From positions 1 to 46,123 of the forward strand of contig JACDNX010000012.1 in the NCBI GenBank assembly GCA_017656385.1: a DNA stretch of 46,123 nucleotides, written 5' to 3'. This DNA comes from Thermodesulfobacterium sp. (GTDB taxonomy: Bacteria; Desulfobacterota; Thermodesulfobacteria; Thermodesulfobacteriales; Thermodesulfobacteriaceae). The position numbers and the translations under genes are program-made. A model generated the notes under the pieces. It had not been told where the DNA came from. It did not search any database and was given only the letters and a program-made list of their open reading frames with translations. How positions within the stretch are numbered: position 1 is the first letter of the stretch; the number at the start of each line of letters is the position of its first letter. Positions 33,431 through 40,773 of the stretch are shown here, one piece after another.

Positions 33431-33604
33431 ATGTTTAAAAATAATTGTTGTCCAGGTGGTGGAAGAGGAAAAGGTGGTGGCTGTGGAAGAGGTAAAGGAG
33501 GTGGTAAAGGTAAAGGTGGAGGTGGTGGCTGTGGAAGAGGTAAAGGAGGTGGTAGAGGACAAGGAAGAGGTGGAGGGAAAGGAAGTGGAAGGAATGGACA
33601 ATAA
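33431..33604 (+). CDS. Tiny Gly/Lys/Arg/Cys-rich protein
   Basis: A 57-residue frame from ATG 33431 with AAAGGAGA seven bases upstream. It starts MFKNNCCPGGGRGKGGG and contains two GGGCGRGKGGG-like units, about half glycine, with four cysteines and many Lys/Arg and no acidic residue. It overlaps the DGC-domain gene by 11 bases, indicating coupled translation. It may bind metal through Cys or be a scaffold; no family is recognised. The antisense and +1 frames here are also open because of the repeat, but lack start signals. Confidence 0.65.
   Translation: MFKNNCCPGGGRGKGGGCGRGKGGGKGKGGGGGCGRGKGGGRGQGRGGGKGSGRNGQ
33473..33554 (+). repeat. 34-base direct repeat, period 48, inside the Gly-rich gene
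   Basis: Bases 33473-33506 recur exactly at 33521-33554. Period 48 is 16 codons, so the frame is kept and the GGGCGRGKGGG module is doubled. Confidence 0.85.
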
Positions 33605-33974
33605 TCAGAAATCAGGTAAAGCTAAAATAGCTATTTTTACCTGTGCTGGTGGTTCTAATACAGGCCAGTTAGCTAATGCTATAGGTATAAAATTAGTAAA
33701 AGCTAACTTAGGATATATGGTTTGTTTAGCAGGAATTGCTGCAGGAATAAAAACTTCTTTTAAAAAAGTTTCTCAAGCTAAAGATGTTATAGTTATAGAT
33801 GGATGTCCTAAAAGTTGTGCAAAAAAAATTTTGGAAAAAGCTGGAATAGAAATAAATTATCATTATGATGTAACTAAATTAGGAATTAAAAAAGTTCCAG
33901 GTAGTATAGATTTTACTCCTCAAGAGGTAGAAATTGTTGAAAAACTTATCACTGAAAATTTAAATTCAATTTAA
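33594..33974 (+). CDS. DGC-domain putative zinc-binding protein
   Basis: A 126-residue protein from ATG 33594 (MDNNQKSGKAKIAIFTCAGG). The DGC family features are the N-terminal FTCAGGSNTGQLAN, the central CLAGIAAG and IDGCPKSCAKKILE with its Asp-Gly-Cys. Four conserved cysteines are likely to bind zinc or another metal. The longer frame starting at 33456 is an Glu/Val-rich shadow of the glycine-rich gene. It overlaps that gene by 11 bases and precedes two ORP/NifX genes. Confidence 0.82.
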   Translation: MDNNQKSGKAKIAIFTCAGGSNTGQLANAIGIKLVKANLGYMVCLAGIAAGIKTSFKKVSQAKDVIVIDGCPKSCAKKILEKAGIEINYHYDVTKLGIKKVPGSIDFTPQEVEIVEKLITENLNSI

Positions 33975-34003
33975 AAATTTGATTTTACTGAGGAGGTTTT
34001 TGT

Positions 34004-34372
34004 ATGCGTATAGCCATAGCTTCAGACGAAGGTTTTGTTTCTGCTCATTTTGGCAGATGTCCTCATTTTTTAATAGTGGATATTGATGAAACAGGTAATA
34101 TTATAAAACAGGAATTAGTTGAAAATCCAGGTTTTACTAATCATCAACCTGGATTAATTCCAAAATTTTTACAAAGCATAGGAGTTGATTATATTATTGC
34201 AGGAGGAATGGGACCAAAAGCCGTTATGATGCTTGAATCTATGGGGATTCAGGTTATTTTAGGGGTAACCGGAAAAGTGAAAGATGTGTTAAATGCTTTC
34301 TTAGCCGGAACTCTTAAAGGTGGAGAAAGTCTTTGCGATCATCCTCATGGACATGGTTGTGAGCATCATTAA
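34004..34372 (+). CDS. NifX/ORP-family metal-cluster protein with His-rich tail
   Basis: A 122-residue member of the dinitrogenase iron-molybdenum cofactor family (COG1433): MRIAIASDEGFVSAHFGRC, then GGMGPKAVMMLESMGIQVI. The end HPHGHGCEHH is a probable metal-binding tail. In Desulfovibrio the related orange protein (ORP) carries a Mo-Cu sulfide cluster and is encoded with Mrp and MinD/ferredoxin ATPases, the same partners as here. AGGAGG precedes the ATG. No nitrogenase genes are visible, so an ORP-like role is favoured over nitrogen fixation. Confidence 0.87.
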   Translation: MRIAIASDEGFVSAHFGRCPHFLIVDIDETGNIIKQELVENPGFTNHQPGLIPKFLQSIGVDYIIAGGMGPKAVMMLESMGIQVILGVTGKVKDVLNAFLAGTLKGGESLCDHPHGHGCEHH

Positions 34373-34397
34373 ATTAAAAATTTACAGGAGGTAAAAA

Positions 34398-34700
34398 ATG
34401 ATAGTTTGTATTACAGCTAAAGGTGATACTCTTGATTCTGAAATTGATCCAAGATTTGGAAGATGCAGTTATTTTATATTTTACGATACAGAAACTAAAA
34501 ATTATGAAGTTTTTCCAAATAAATGGAAAGAAGCAATGGGTGGAGCAGGAACTCAGGCTGCACAATTTGTATTAGAGAAAGGAGCAAAAAAAGTTGTAAC
34601 TGGAAATTTAGGACCCCGTGCTGAAGCAATTTTTAAATTAGCTGGTATTGAAGTAATTCTAACTTCTGGCAAGGTAAAAGATACTATAAATAATCTTTAG
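34398..34700 (+). CDS. NifX/ORP-family protein, second copy
   Basis: A 100-residue COG1433 protein: MIVCITAKGDTLDSEIDPRFGRC, then QAAQFVLEKGAKKVVTGNLG and IEVILTSG. It is diverged from its neighbour (different N-terminus, no His tail), so the two are not recent duplicates and may hold different clusters or form a heteromer. AGGAGG precedes the ATG; the gap from the first copy is 25 bases. Confidence 0.87.
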   Translation: MIVCITAKGDTLDSEIDPRFGRCSYFIFYDTETKNYEVFPNKWKEAMGGAGTQAAQFVLEKGAKKVVTGNLGPRAEAIFKLAGIEVILTSGKVKDTINNL

Positions 34701-34714
34701 AAAGGTGATTGATT

Positions 34715-35521
34715 ATGAAAGAAAAACAATCTGAAACTGAAAAAATTCAAGAAAAATTTTCTAAAATTAAACAAAAAATTGTGGTCTTGTCAGGGAAAGG
34801 AGGAGTTGGAAAAAGCACAGTTTCCACTAATCTTGCTGTGGGGTTATCTTTAAAAAGTTATAAAGTTGGTCTTTTAGATGTTGATCTCCATGGACCAAAT
34901 GTACCCAATATGCTCGGTCTCAAAAACACATCTCCTAAAATCACTCCAGAGGGAATTTATCCAGTGGAATATTCTGAAAATTTAAAAGTAATATCTATTG
35001 GATTTTTTGCTAAGGATGAAGATGCTATTATCTGGCGTGGACCATTAAAACATAAAGCTATACAACAATTTTTAACTGATACAATCTGGGGAGAACTCGA
35101 TTTTCTTATTGCTGACTGTCCACCAGGGACAGGAGATGAAATTCTTTCTATTTATCATGTTCTTAGTAAGGTAGATGGAGCTATTATAGTCGCAACTCCC
35201 CAAAATGTAGCTTTAGCTGATGTAAAAAGATCTATTAGGTTTTGTCAAGAAACAAAAATTCCTATTATAGGGATAGTTGAAAATATGAGTGGTTTTGTTT
35301 GTCCTAAATGTGGAACACAAATTGATATTTTTAAAACTAACGGAGCAAGAAATTTAGCTAAAAAATATAATATTCCATTCTTAGGAAAGATTCCAATAGA
35401 GCCCACATTAGTTCAAGCTGAAGATGAAGGAAAACCTTATGTAAAATATTATCCAGAAAGTGAAACTGCTAAGGCTTTTTTTCAAATAATTGAAAACTTG
35501 GAAAATCAATTGATGAAATAA
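34715..35521 (+). CDS. mrp: Mrp/NBP35-family iron-sulfur carrier ATPase
   Basis: The ATG at 34715 was preferred over TTG 34709 because of the AAAGGTG spacing. The 268-residue P-loop protein has deviant Walker A GKGGVGKS (27-34), DVDLHGPNVPNMLG, DCPPGTGDE and a C-terminal CPKC (196-199). The CxxC binds a transferable Fe-S cluster in this family. In the ORP gene cluster of Desulfovibrio an Mrp protein is a partner of ORP and may load its metal cluster, which the order here supports. Confidence 0.93.
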   Translation: MKEKQSETEKIQEKFSKIKQKIVVLSGKGGVGKSTVSTNLAVGLSLKSYKVGLLDVDLHGPNVPNMLGLKNTSPKITPEGIYPVEYSENLKVISIGFFAKDEDAIIWRGPLKHKAIQQFLTDTIWGELDFLIADCPPGTGDEILSIYHVLSKVDGAIIVATPQNVALADVKRSIRFCQETKIPIIGIVENMSGFVCPKCGTQIDIFKTNGARNLAKKYNIPFLGKIPIEPTLVQAEDEGKPYVKYYPESETAKAFFQIIENLENQLMK

Positions 35522-35534
35522 ACCGGAAGAAATT

Positions 35535-36362
35535 ATGAAAATTACAGTTTTAATAGAAAACTCAGTGGGTGTTTTAATCCCTACAGGTCTTTGTGGAGAA
35601 CATGGCTTAAGTTTATGGATTGAGCATGAAGGACATAAGATTTTATTTGATACTGGGCAAACAGGAAAAGTTGTAGAAAATGCGCTTCGCTTGGGTATAA
35701 ATCTAAAAGAAGCTAATGCTATTATTTTGAGTCACGGGCATTATGACCATACAGGTGGATTAAAGGCAGTTTTAGAATTTATAGAAAAACCTATTGATAT
35801 TTATGCTCATAAGGATGTTTTCAGCCTGCATTATGCTTCTCCTGTAGATCGTTATATTGGAATACCTTTTAGAAAAGAAGAATTAGAAGGACTTGGAGCT
35901 AATTTTAGGTGGATAAAAGAGCCTACTGAAATATTTTCTAATATCTGGGTAAGTGGGGAAGTTCCAAGAAAAACAACTTTTGAAAAAATAGACGAAAGAC
36001 TGTATATAAAAGAAGATGAGAAAAAACTTCCAGATCTTATACTTGATGATATAAGTCTATTTATAAAAACAGATAAGGGACTTATTATAATTCTTGGATG
36101 CGCCCATTCTGGTGTGGTAAATATTATAGAACATGCTAAAAAGGTTACAAAAGAAAATAAAATTTATGCTATTATTGGAGGAACTCATCTTAGCTCTGCA
36201 GCAGGATTACAACTTGAAGAAACACTTGTTTATTTAGCAAGACTTAACTTGGGGCTTATTGCAACTAATCACTGTACAGGTCTAAATGTAGCAGCAAGAT
36301 TTAAAGAAATTTTTGGAAACAAATTTAGATTTGGTGCTACTGGTGAAGTTATAACTATTTAA
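35535..36362 (+). CDS. MBL-fold metallohydrolase
   Basis: A 275-residue metallo-beta-lactamase-fold protein: metal motif SHGHYDHTGG (HxHxDH at 67-72), GCAHSG (188-193) and GGTHLSSA. The subfamily resembles the archaeal dihydropterin ribofuranosylaminobenzene phosphate synthase-like group (COG1237), which includes many uncharacterised enzymes. It sits between mrp and the two MinD/ferredoxin genes with 10-13-base gaps. Substrate unknown. Confidence 0.88.
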   Translation: MKITVLIENSVGVLIPTGLCGEHGLSLWIEHEGHKILFDTGQTGKVVENALRLGINLKEANAIILSHGHYDHTGGLKAVLEFIEKPIDIYAHKDVFSLHYASPVDRYIGIPFRKEELEGLGANFRWIKEPTEIFSNIWVSGEVPRKTTFEKIDERLYIKEDEKKLPDLILDDISLFIKTDKGLIIILGCAHSGVVNIIEHAKKVTKENKIYAIIGGTHLSSAAGLQLEETLVYLARLNLGLIATNHCTGLNVAARFKEIFGNKFRFGATGEVITI

Positions 36363-36372
36363 GGAGTTCTAT

Positions 36373-37227
36373 TTGATTATAGCAGTTGCAAGCGGAAAAG
36401 GAGGGACTGGAAAGACTACGGTTTCCGTAAATCTTGCATTAAGCTTAGAGAAAGTCCAATTAGTTGACTGTGATGTAGAAGAACCTAATGTTCACATTTT
36501 TTTAAAGCCTGAAATACTTGAAACTTATCCTGTAAAAACAACGGTTCCGGAAATAGATAGAAATAAATGCACATACTGTAGAAAATGTAGTGAAATCTGT
36601 GCTTACAATGCCTTATCTGTAATTAAATTTGAAGATGGCGAAAAAACTTCAGGAGAAGTAATTTTCTTTCCTCATTTATGTCATGGATGTGAAGGTTGCA
36701 TTTTACTTTGTCCTGAAGAAGCTATAAAAAAAGGAGAAAGAGAAATAGGGCTGATAAGAATTGGGGGGAAGGGAAATATTCGCTTTATTGAGGGAAAACT
36801 CAATATTTCTGAAGTTTTAGCACCAAAAGTTATTGAAACTGCTAAGTCTTTTATAGATAGAAATATTCCCACTATCATTGATGCACCACCTGGTACTTCA
36901 TGCCCTGTTGTCGCTTCTCTAAATGGAGTTGATTTTTGTATTTTAGTTACTGAACCAACACCTTTTGGACTTCATGATCTTGAAATAGCTTATGAAGTTA
37001 CTAAAGTCCTTAAAATACCTTCTGGAGTAGTTATAAATAAGTCTGAAGATGATAGTTTAATTGAGAAGTTTTGTCAAAAAAACAAAATACCCATTTTAAT
37101 GAAAATACCCTTTGATAAAAAAATAGCCGAAACTTATTCTAAAGGAATACCTTTAGTAGAAGCTTTCCCAGAATATAAAGAAAATTTCTTAAAACTTTTT
37201 GAAAAAATTAAAGGACAGCTTAAATGA
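36373..37227 (+). CDS. MinD-like ATPase with inserted ferredoxin domain (1)
   Basis: A 284-residue P-loop ATPase with Walker A GKGGTGKT (8-15). An inserted two-[4Fe-4S] ferredoxin module has cysteines 66/69/72/76 and 103/106/109/113. The DAPPGTSCPV segment corresponds to the A' motif. The start is TTG 36373, six bases after AAGGAG. Paralogues in Desulfovibrio are part of the ORP complex, where they are linked to cell-division positioning. It overlaps the next gene by four bases (ATGA), consistent with making a heterodimer. Confidence 0.92.
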   Translation: MIIAVASGKGGTGKTTVSVNLALSLEKVQLVDCDVEEPNVHIFLKPEILETYPVKTTVPEIDRNKCTYCRKCSEICAYNALSVIKFEDGEKTSGEVIFFPHLCHGCEGCILLCPEEAIKKGEREIGLIRIGGKGNIRFIEGKLNISEVLAPKVIETAKSFIDRNIPTIIDAPPGTSCPVVASLNGVDFCILVTEPTPFGLHDLEIAYEVTKVLKIPSGVVINKSEDDSLIEKFCQKNKIPILMKIPFDKKIAETYSKGIPLVEAFPEYKENFLKLFEKIKGQLK

Positions 37228-38099
37228 AACAAATTTTGATTATCAGCGGAAAAGGAGGAACAGGAAAAACAGTTGTTTCTGGTTGCTTAGCTGTTTTTTT
37301 AAAAAATAAAGCTATAGTAGATGCTGATGTCGATGCAGCAAATTTGCATCTTCTTCTTCATCCAAAAATTAAGGAGAGTTATGACTTTGTAGGAGGAAAA
37401 CTTGCAAAAATTGATAAAGAGAAATGTTCTGAATGTGGAACTTGTATAGAAATTTGCAAATTTTCTGCAATTTCAGAAGATTTTGAAATTGCCCCTCTTT
37501 TTTGTGAAGGCTGCACCATTTGTAGTTATTTTTGTCCTGAATCTGCTATAATTTTAGAAGACAGAATTTCTGGAAAGTATTTTATTTCTGAAACAAAATA
37601 TGGTCCTTTAGTTCATGCAAGGCTTGGAATTGCTCAGGAAAATTCAGGAAAATTGGTAGCAAAATTAAGGGAGCTTGCAAAAAATATTGCAGAAAAAGAA
37701 AAGAGAGATTTTATAGTTATTGATGGTCCACCTGGAGTGGGATGTCCTGTTATGGCAAGTATGACAGGTGTAGATTTAGTTATTGCAGTAACTGAACCTA
37801 CGCTCTCTGGGCTTCATGACTTAGAAAGAATTTTAGAACTTGCTAATCATTTTAAAATACCAGTTAAAGTGATTATAAATAAGTTTGACCTTAATCCAGA
37901 AATGAGTTCAAAGATAGAGTCAAATTTAAAACAAAAAAATATAGATGTTGTAGGGAAAATACCATTTTCAGAGGAAATAATAAATTCTGTAAAAAAACAA
38001 ATTCCTTTTTTAGAGTATGCTAAAATGTTCAATAAAAACAGAGATATTGCTGAGCTTATAGAAAAAATTTTAAATAATGCCGTATATTCAACCTTTTGA
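37224..38099 (+). CDS. MinD-like ATPase with inserted ferredoxin domain (2)
   Basis: A 291-residue paralogue of the previous gene: Walker A GKGGTGKT (9-16), ferredoxin cysteines 68/71/74/78 and 94/97/100/104, DGPPGVGCPV. Eight cluster ligands are all present. The pair is typical of anaerobes and always adjacent in ORP-type clusters known to me. The 3' end overlaps the radical SAM gene by 23 bases. Confidence 0.92.
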   Translation: MKQILIISGKGGTGKTVVSGCLAVFLKNKAIVDADVDAANLHLLLHPKIKESYDFVGGKLAKIDKEKCSECGTCIEICKFSAISEDFEIAPLFCEGCTICSYFCPESAIILEDRISGKYFISETKYGPLVHARLGIAQENSGKLVAKLRELAKNIAEKEKRDFIVIDGPPGVGCPVMASMTGVDLVIAVTEPTLSGLHDLERILELANHFKIPVKVIINKFDLNPEMSSKIESNLKQKNIDVVGKIPFSEEIINSVKKQIPFLEYAKMFNKNRDIAELIEKILNNAVYSTF

Positions 38100-38928
38100 T
38101 CCATGGAAATCTTCTCTTTGCACCTGTCCTCCTAAATACAGCTTAAATCCCTATACTGGATGTGGGCATCGTTGCCTATATTGTTATGCTACAAGTTTCA
38201 TAAAAAATTTCTATAGACCAAGACCTAAAAAAAACTTTTTAAAAATTGTAGAAAGGGAACTTAAAAAACTTCCGGAAAATAGTCTTATTTCCCTTTCCAA
38301 CTCTTCCGATCCTTATCAACCTCTGGAAAGCACTTACAAGTATACAAGAAAATTCCTGGAACTTTTGGTAGAAAAAAACTACAGGATCTTAATTATTACC
38401 AAATCAGATCTTATTCTAAGAGATCTGGATCTTTTAAAAAACCTTAGATGTGCAGTAAGTATTACCATTACTTCTAAAACTTTAACTTCAAAACTTGAAC
38501 CTGGAGCACCAAGTTACGAAAGAAGAATAAATGCAATAAAAAGTCTTTATAAATCTAATATCCCTGTTTCAGTAAGGCTTGATCCTGTTATACCAGGGCT
38601 AAATGAAAAGGAAATACTTGAAATTCTTGATGAAGTGGCTCCTTTTGTAAAACACATAACTGCAAGCACCTATAAAGCTAAACCAGATTCCTTAAAAAGA
38701 CTGACTGATGCCTTTCCAGAAAAAAGAGTTTTCTGGGAAGAGCTTTATTTAAAAGGCGGGAAAAAGCTCGGAAATGCAATCTATTTGAAAGATGAAATAA
38801 GATATGAATTGATTAATCCTCTCTATAAAAAGGCAAAAGAATACGGAATTTCTTTTGCAACTTGTAGAGAAGCCTTAAAAGTATTTGAAAGCCCTCAAAA
38901 ATGTGACGGAAGTTTTTTGATTTCTTAA
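38077..38928 (+). CDS. Radical SAM protein, SPL/Rv2578c-like
   Basis: A 283-residue radical SAM protein with the cluster motif in GCGHRCLYCYA (CxxxCxxC). The preceding CTCPPKYSLNPYTG and following SLSNSSDPYQPLE are typical of the spore-photoproduct-lyase-like COG1533 group. The true lyase role is unlikely in a Gram-negative; the group is mostly uncharacterised. The start ATG 38077 lies 23 bases inside the MinD-like gene, so it is the last gene of the ORP-like run. Confidence 0.85.
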   Translation: MPYIQPFDPWKSSLCTCPPKYSLNPYTGCGHRCLYCYATSFIKNFYRPRPKKNFLKIVERELKKLPENSLISLSNSSDPYQPLESTYKYTRKFLELLVEKNYRILIITKSDLILRDLDLLKNLRCAVSITITSKTLTSKLEPGAPSYERRINAIKSLYKSNIPVSVRLDPVIPGLNEKEILEILDEVAPFVKHITASTYKAKPDSLKRLTDAFPEKRVFWEELYLKGGKKLGNAIYLKDEIRYELINPLYKKAKEYGISFATCREALKVFESPQKCDGSFLIS

Positions 38929-39135
38929 GTTATTTAAACAGTTTTTACTTTTTCTTGGTAGTGTACAATATCTTGTGTAAGGTAAAAATTGAAGTAACCT
39001 CCTGGGGAACAAGCCTCTTTATAAAATCCCAATCCAACAGAAGGTGAAAAATGAAATTAACAAAAATTTGGGTAAAAGCCGTAATACACAAATCTTTTAT
39101 GCTATATTATATACTGTATTACTTGGGATATTTCC
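38929..39135. other. Gene-free stretch with possible insertion-sequence relic
   Basis: No supported gene here. The segment near 38959-38990 (AGTGTACAATATCTTGTGTA) is reminiscent of ends of IS256-type elements, but no transposase, inverted partner or target duplication is visible. This remains a hunch. Confidence 0.2.
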
Positions 39136-39660
39136 TCATTTTCCCTCCATTATTTTATAATTTCTTTTCTCCAAATAATCACCTAATAAAATTGAAGATA
39201 TAATCACCAATGGCAAAGATACCAGTAATCTTATTGATGAAAATTTTATTCCCATAAAGGATGCTTCAAATATCGTCATTGGAACCCTGCAAATCGCAGA
39301 AGCCCCTATGTATGTGAAAATAACACTAAGCTTTGCTCCTTTATTATACAAAGAATATGCAACAGGAAAAGCTACATATAAACCACCAACTGTAGTGCCT
39401 GCAAGTAACACTGCCCACATATACCCTCTAATACCAGCCTCTTTTCCAAAATGCTTTTCAACAGTTTCTTTTTTAACCCATACCTCAAACAAACCTATTA
39501 AAACAAAAGCACACGGCAGGATTTTAAGCATATCTACCGAAAAAGTAACGAAATTTTCACCTATCTGCTTCCCTGGATCAAATCCAGTTATGAAAGAAAA
39601 AAGTATGAAACCAATGTAAGCAGATATACTTACTATTTTAATGTCCTTTCGCTTCATCAA
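39136..39660 (-). CDS. Permease half, subunit B (COG0701/ArsP-like)
   Basis: A 174-residue membrane protein with about four to five helices; GTTVGGLYVAFPVAYSLYNK and FTYIGASAICRVPM resemble one half of COG0701 permeases (ArsP-like). Those are normally single chains of about 300-340 residues with two such halves. The start overlaps the preceding half-gene by four bases, so the two halves are co-made and probably form one transporter. Substrate unknown. Confidence 0.62.
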   Translation of the reverse strand: MMKRKDIKIVSISAYIGFILFSFITGFDPGKQIGENFVTFSVDMLKILPCAFVLIGLFEVWVKKETVEKHFGKEAGIRGYMWAVLLAGTTVGGLYVAFPVAYSLYNKGAKLSVIFTYIGASAICRVPMTIFEASFMGIKFSSIRLLVSLPLVIISSILLGDYLEKRNYKIMEGK

Positions 39661-40139
39661 AACACTTCACCGAAAAAAATGCCAATCACTAAAGCCACAA
39701 TAATCGCTATAAAGAAGCTGATTACATTTCTTATTACAGTTACTTTCATTCCAAAATATTCTTTTTCTATTGGGTAAGTAAGGACCCCTACCATCATTAG
39801 AGTAGTTGTAAAAGCAGACAAAACCATATATGGAACTCCTTTTTTCAACAAAATTCCACACAACGGAAAGGCAATAAAACCGGGCATTAGTGTAATGGAG
39901 CCAAAAACAGAAGCGAAAATCATGCCAACGAATTTATTGTTATTCCCGAGACAATTTGAGATAGTTTTGTCTGGAACAAGAAAAAGAACAATTGAAACAA
40001 GAATGAGCATGGTCAAAAAAGCAGGTAAAATATTTACAAATTTCTTGACCGCTATCTTAATTGCCATAAGTGTCTTCTTGCGGTCTGCGATAAGAGAAAA
40101 TGCTAAGGCAAATGCTGTTACTATATATAGGTAATACAT
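39657..40139 (-). CDS. Permease half, subunit A (COG0701/ArsP-like)
   Basis: A 160-residue membrane protein with about five helices. SVFGSITLMPGFIAFPLCGI corresponds to the intramembrane loop of the N-terminal half of COG0701 permeases. It is followed with a four-base overlap by the other half. The cysteine-rich metal site of true ArsP is not evident. It overlaps the end of a small upstream ORF by 19 bases. Confidence 0.62.
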   Translation of the reverse strand: MYYLYIVTAFALAFSLIADRKKTLMAIKIAVKKFVNILPAFLTMLILVSIVLFLVPDKTISNCLGNNNKFVGMIFASVFGSITLMPGFIAFPLCGILLKKGVPYMVLSAFTTTLMMVGVLTYPIEKEYFGMKVTVIRNVISFFIAIIVALVIGIFFGEVF

Positions 40140-40294
40140 CTTACATCACCTGCCAAGTAATATTGCGTATAACGCTCTGGGGATATGTAAAGTTTCACCT
40201 CGCGAAATTTGGACAAGTGTAAGCAAGCCACATATCCACCTGTTGTCCAAGTGCAAAGGCACAGAAGCAAACAGAAAGTTACCCAAAGTCCCAT
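40121..40294 (-). CDS. Small Cys-containing hydrophobic ORF
   Basis: A 57-residue frame starting MGLWVTFCLLLCLCTWTTGG and ending ITYI. Its ATG lies one base after the stop of the restriction-enzyme fragment, with AAAGGAGG eight bases upstream. Its end overlaps the permease gene by 19 bases, so it fits the translational chain on this strand. It has five cysteines, an N-terminal hydrophobic stretch and a more polar end. Base composition is richer in G+C than its surroundings. No family is recognised. Coding is inferred from start signal and spacing only. Confidence 0.45.
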   Translation of the reverse strand: MGLWVTFCLLLCLCTWTTGGYVACLHLSKFREVKLYISPERYTQYYLAGDVRCITYI

Positions 40295-40295
40295 T

Positions 40296-40733
40296 TTATT
40301 TGCCTCCTTTAAGCCTCTCTATTTCTTTTCTTATATCATCAACCACTTCTAAATTATAAATTTCTTTTTTGTTGTCTTTTTTGATTGAAAATACAATAAA
40401 CACTTTTCCACCAAAATTTTCTTCAAACTTTTTATGTATCCTGCCAAGCCATTCCTTCCATCTGTAAATCTCAGGTGTTTGTTCATAGGTTATAGGTTTT
40501 ATTTGTAGACCAATATATTTTCCCCCAATCTGAATATAAAAGTCCACATTGTAAAGTCTATCCCATTCATCAGGTGCAGGTTTTATTTCAACACCTAAAT
40601 CTCTCTGTAATCTCCCGTATATTGTCTTTATCTCTGTTAGATAACCCTCATATGTTCTATTAATTACTAAAATATACAGAAAAGGAAAACAAAAAGTAAA
40701 TTTGTTTTCAAAATTTTTTACTTTCCTGATCAA
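40296..40733 (-). pseudogene. 5'-truncated MjaI-type restriction endonuclease
   Basis: From about residue 28 the frame reads YEGYLTEIKTIYGRLQ, then NVDFYIQIGGKYIGLQIKPI and GGKVFIVFSI. These match my memory of the C-terminal part of MjaI-family (CTAG-specific) endonucleases, including a plausible D-x(n)-QxK catalytic core. The N-terminal 25 residues (MIRKVKNFENKF...) look unrelated, and menG begins only 40 bases upstream, so the front of the gene is missing. No methyltransferase gene is adjacent. It is probably a relic of a restriction-modification system. It could still be expressed, because the downstream small ORF depends on its end for its Shine-Dalgarno. Confidence 0.6.
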
Positions 40734-40773
40734 AAGTAGGTTTCTTTCTTAATTTCGCTTATAAAAATATTTT

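Noticed and set aside
33456-33593. Glu/Val-rich N-terminal extension of the DGC-domain frame
   Set aside because: It is the +1 reading of the repetitive glycine-rich gene; the ATG at 33594 gives a normal DGC-domain start and the repeat keeps every frame open.
34004-34700. Nitrogen-fixation genes (NifX/NafY)
   Set aside because: No nifHDK, nifB or nifEN is present, and the partners (MinD-ferredoxin pair, Mrp) fit an orange-protein cluster better.
38077-38928. Spore photoproduct lyase and hence a spore former
   Set aside because: The protein belongs to the broader SPL-like radical SAM group found in many non-sporing bacteria, and the window is Gram-negative in content.
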